Shown in pieces: positions 61,666-64,000 of a stretch of DNA of 64,000 bases; the first letter of the stretch is position 1, and every line of letters starts with the position of its first letter. A program made the position numbers and the translations under genes. This DNA is from Nitrosarchaeum sp. (GTDB lineage: Archaea > Thermoproteota > Nitrososphaeria > Nitrososphaerales > Nitrosopumilaceae). The notes under the pieces were generated by a model, which worked only from the letters and a program-made list of their open reading frames with translations, was not told where the DNA came from and did not search any database. Where the stretch lies: contig JAIOOR010000007.1 in NCBI GenBank assembly GCA_021414365.1, forward strand, positions 1 through 64,000. Reading direction: 5' to 3'.

Positions 61666-62616
61666 TTATCTACTTTGATTTTTTAGTCTTGAAGCAAGTG
61701 CTGCATAAATGAATGGCAAAATCGTAGTGACTTCGGCGTGAAGTGTTGCTTGTCTTGCTTGCTGTGTTACTTTTCCCCATGAAATAGCTTCTCTTACTAG
61801 TGCTCCGCTTAAACTACCGTCAAACTCTTGCGCAGTTGTAATGTAAAATGCATAATCCAAGCCTTCTCTGTATTGATTCCACCAAAGTGTATGGTGTTTT
61901 GAAATTCCACCTCCTATCATTAAGGCTCCAGATTTTTTTGCTTTGAAAATTAATCCTGACAGTAAATCTGCATCTGCAGCTAAATTTAATTTAAAATCAT
62001 TGTGTCTTTGAATGAATAACCATATCTGACTTCCTACAGCACCGTCCATAATTCCGGGAACCACTACATCGATTTCATTTTTGTAAGCCCAATACAGAAA
62101 TGAATTCTCTCCAAGATGCTTTCCTATCATCTTGCAAATTTGGGCAGTAGACATTTCTTTTACTCCTTTTTTGTATTCTTCTTCTAAAAATGACTGCATT
62201 TTTTCTTCGATAAGTGGACCGTAACTTTCCATTGGCACTAAAATATTTCCTAATCTATGGATGTGCTGATCTGCTAACTCTCCATCATCCATAGTAAACG
62301 AACCTTCGTTGTAATTTGAAAAATGTCGTGCAATATCATGATCCAAAGATCCACATGTTGTAATTGCAACATCAAACCACTTGTTTTTTATCATGTCTTT
62401 GATAATTCCACGCAATCCTGTAGATATTACTGCACCAACAAATGAAACAAATCTTAAACATTCTTGATCTGAGATCATTGTAGTCAAAATATCAAGACCG
62501 TCTGAAAGATTTACTGATTCAAACCCGCCTGATTTTGATATCTCATCAAAAATTTTTTCAATTGATGTGTTTGAATCAATTTCAATGTCTTTTACAGGAC
62601 GACCAGGTTTTATCAT
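61666..62616 (-). CDS. dys: Deoxyhypusine synthase
   Basis: 316 aa. Transfers the aminobutyl group of spermidine to a lysine of aIF5A. Catalytic Lys in MIGGGISKHHTLWWNQ; NAD-binding segments include ITTCGSLDHD and ITTAQEFDGSLSGA. Full length. aIF5A is not in the window. Confidence 0.96.
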   Translation of the reverse strand: MIKPGRPVKDIEIDSNTSIEKIFDEISKSGGFESVNLSDGLDILTTMISDQECLRFVSFVGAVISTGLRGIIKDMIKNKWFDVAITTCGSLDHDIARHFSNYNEGSFTMDDGELADQHIHRLGNILVPMESYGPLIEEKMQSFLEEEYKKGVKEMSTAQICKMIGKHLGENSFLYWAYKNEIDVVVPGIMDGAVGSQIWLFIQRHNDFKLNLAADADLLSGLIFKAKKSGALMIGGGISKHHTLWWNQYREGLDYAFYITTAQEFDGSLSGALVREAISWGKVTQQARQATLHAEVTTILPFIYAALASRLKNQSR

Positions 62617-62655
62617 ATCGTAATTTCTTTCTGACAGGTATAAAATTCTGCCTTT

Positions 62656-63171
62656 CTATAATGAATTGAAAGTATCTGCAAAAGAGTCTGCAGCACTTGA
62701 TACGATTCCTGGATGATATGATTCAATTAACCCATCCACTGATTTTCTATCCTTTACAAAATATTTTTTTTGTCTATTGTCTATCTGTATGGAAATAATT
62801 TCATCTTCCACAAGTTGAGACAAATAAAACGATACAGTAGATTGGCTTTTGCCTATTTTATCTGGAATTGCAGAAAATTCTACACCTTTATTTCCTTCTG
62901 ACATTAGGTATAAAATAATTTTTTTAGGAGTTTCTTTTCTTAATGCTGATATGATCTTTTGGTCTGAATTTGTTATGTTCAGTGGAAAAAATTTTGTTTG
63001 TTTTGGATTTCTTTCAATCTTAACCATGCCCCTACTCTCAATTTTATTTACGTAATGACTAAGAACTCCGTTTTTCATTCCACTCTGCTTCATTAATTCT
63101 CTGAATTGAATTCCTGGATTATTGTGGATAATTTCTAATATTGTTGATATTCGGTTATCTGATCTAATCAT
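62656..63171 (-). CDS. Tandem winged-helix regulator
   Basis: 171 aa with two winged helices: residues 5-60 (FRELMKQSGMKNGVLSHYVN) and 80-140 (EFSAIPDKIGKSQSTVSFYL). No ligand domain. Its start overlaps the end of the membrane-protein gene by 8 nt, a membrane sensor/regulator pair. A GTTCA-N5-TGAAC-like site lies upstream of the operon. Confidence 0.88.
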   Translation of the reverse strand: MIRSDNRISTILEIIHNNPGIQFRELMKQSGMKNGVLSHYVNKIESRGMVKIERNPKQTKFFPLNITNSDQKIISALRKETPKKIILYLMSEGNKGVEFSAIPDKIGKSQSTVSFYLSQLVEDEIISIQIDNRQKKYFVKDRKSVDGLIESYHPGIVSSAADSFADTFNSL

Positions 63172-63562
63172 TTCTAAATGCCCCTAAAGCTAACATTCCA
63201 ATCGTACCGAATATCAAAATATGACTTATCTCTAATAAACTTAATTCTCCGACATAAAAATAAGACGACCATACAGATTCGATTAGATTAACTACTGCCA
63301 CTGCAATAAATATTGAAAATGCTGACATGGTGAGCAAGAGTCTTTTTGTTCTCATTCTATAGTAAGCAATAATTGATAGAATTCCAATAAACACTGCGAG
63401 AATTAGTTCACCTATGTGAAGAGAGATGTGCAAAAAATGTCCTGGGTGAAGAATATGTGGAAAAATTATCGGTACACTGACTATGGCAATAATGGAAAGT
63501 GTGATGATTGTAAAAAGATTTGATTTTCTTTCAAAGATTGTTTCGAATAGCGACATAGACAA
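63164..63562 (-). CDS. Four-helix membrane protein paired with a regulator
   Basis: 132 aa. Four hydrophobic segments (about 18-36, 46-66, 75-95 and 105-127); the second carries two conserved-looking His (LHPGHFLHISLHIGEL), possible haem or metal ligands. First gene of the operon with the tandem wHTH regulator. Could be a membrane sensor; inference from gene order only. Confidence 0.75.
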   Translation of the reverse strand: MSMSLFETIFERKSNLFTIITLSIIAIVSVPIIFPHILHPGHFLHISLHIGELILAVFIGILSIIAYYRMRTKRLLLTMSAFSIFIAVAVVNLIESVWSSYFYVGELSLLEISHILIFGTIGMLALGAFRND

Positions 63563-63592
63563 AATTTACTATTATTGGATTTAACTAAACTG

Positions 63593-63607
63593 GTTCAATT
63601 ATCGAAT
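63593..63607. promoter_or_regulatory. GTTCA-N5-TGAAC-like site before the membrane-protein/wHTH operon
   Basis: GTTCAATTATCGAAT matches 8 of 10 arm positions. It sits about 5 bp upstream of the minus-strand TATA-like TAGTTAAAT (63580-63588) that serves the 63562 gene. Confidence 0.35.
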
Positions 63608-63762
63608 GAGTTAAAAAAATACCGAATACCAGAATAAGCAATTTCGAAAGCACATGTTTACTTGCGGTCGGCATTTTAACAGTCAGTTCAGATTAAAAAA
63701 GAACTTTGGTTCATTTTACGAATGTACCAAAATCATTAACATATTACACGTGAATTTTATTT

Positions 63763-64000
63763 ATGCATTCCAAAATTGCATTGGTTTTTGTATTTGTCAT
63801 AGCAATGGGACTGGTAGGCAGTGCATCTGCTCACAAGTCTGAAGTTGTTGGCGATTACAAAATCGAAGTAGGGTGGAAAAATGAACCACCAGTAGTAGGA
63901 ATGGTCATGATGAAATGGAACCTATGTCTGATCACAACATGGGCAATGCCATATCAACTGGAATTCTCAAAGGATTCACAGCAGATGTAATGTTAGGTGA
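63763..64000 (+). pseudogene. Exported protein gene with internal frame break, cut by window edge
   Basis: ATG 63763 (TATA-like region about 63733-63744). Signal peptide MHSKIALVFVFVIAMGLVGS, then AHKSEVVGDYKIEVGWKNEP, a start I recall from thaumarchaeal exported proteins. After PPVVG (about 63899) the frame becomes non-protein-like and ends at TAA 63988-63990. The other frame from 63900 reads NGHDEMEPMSDHNMGNAIST and GFTADVMLG, the expected His/Asp/Met-rich, metal-binding-like continuation, and stays open to the edge. So a deletion or frameshift at about 63897-63902 has joined the halves. Confidence 0.6.

Noticed and set aside
1-64000. CRISPR arrays, insertion sequences, prophage or integrase genes
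   Set aside because: No regularly spaced repeats, transposase/integrase motifs or paired terminal repeats around coding cargo were found by reading.

Overview
The window looks like chromosomal DNA of a marine ammonia-oxidising thaumarchaeon (Nitrosopumilus-like). The DNA is AT-rich and genes are short-spaced, and many genes have a TATA-like box about 26 bp before the start codon with no ribosome-binding site, which suggests leaderless mRNAs. The information-processing set is archaeal: TBP, TFB, Alba, class I lysyl-tRNA synthetase, Elp3, aIF1/SUI1, Tsr3, deoxyhypusine synthase, NreA, Y-family polymerase, Sec61-beta and two PAC2 proteins. F420 synthesis genes (cofG, cofH, cofC, cofD) and an exosortase homologue with Ser in place of Cys fit the same group. 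I see no insertion sequence, prophage or CRISPR array.

Layout. 1-1.2 kb: LPKGF-motif repeat genes, one frameshifted. 1.2-8.3 kb: PrxQ, aquaporin, tRNA-Arg, exported hydrolase, Tag, ferritin and a run of microproteins. 8.3-20.4 kb: a long minus-strand block (LysRS, Elp3, antiporter, PurM, PAC2, regulator, CofH/CofG, HtrA, glycosyltransferase). 20.4-25.7 kb: a candidate structured leader RNA, TBP, DUF1512, Map, a TrmB-receiver fusion, tRNA-Pro and a candidate C/D box sRNA. 25.7-34.7 kb: a large exported Ig-like protein, Tsr3, a solute-binding protein, and a microprotein/RNA island. 34.7-43.1 kb: DUF2070, Sec61-beta, SUI1, CPBP protease, TFB, CofC/CofD, a membrane protein with a metallothionein-like tail, and RNase P RNA. 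43.1-53.5 kb: a large exported helical protein, geranylgeranyl reductase, dehydrogenases and C2H2 zinc-finger microproteins. 53.5-64 kb: NreA, Ser-exosortase, DNA polymerase IV, Lrp regulator, Alba, PAC2, deoxyhypusine synthase, a wHTH/membrane operon and a broken exported protein at the right edge.

Connections. CofG/CofH and CofC/CofD supply most of the F420 pathway. NreA and the Y-family polymerase both end in PCNA-binding motifs. HtrA, Sec61-beta, the exosortase homologue and several exported proteins form an envelope theme. All three very large exported proteins (820-1098 aa) are directly preceded, on the same strand, by a small zinc-ribbon protein.

The most promising undescribed signals are: (1) two identical palindromes, each centred exactly 43 bp before the start of a small transcription unit, one a C2H2 microprotein and the other a hairpin-forming locus; (2) a structured RNA leader whose 13-bp closing stem begins where a TATA box predicts transcription to start; (3) the zinc-ribbon/large-exported-protein pairing; (4) GTTCA-N5-TGAAC sites around an Lrp-family gene and a second regulator operon.
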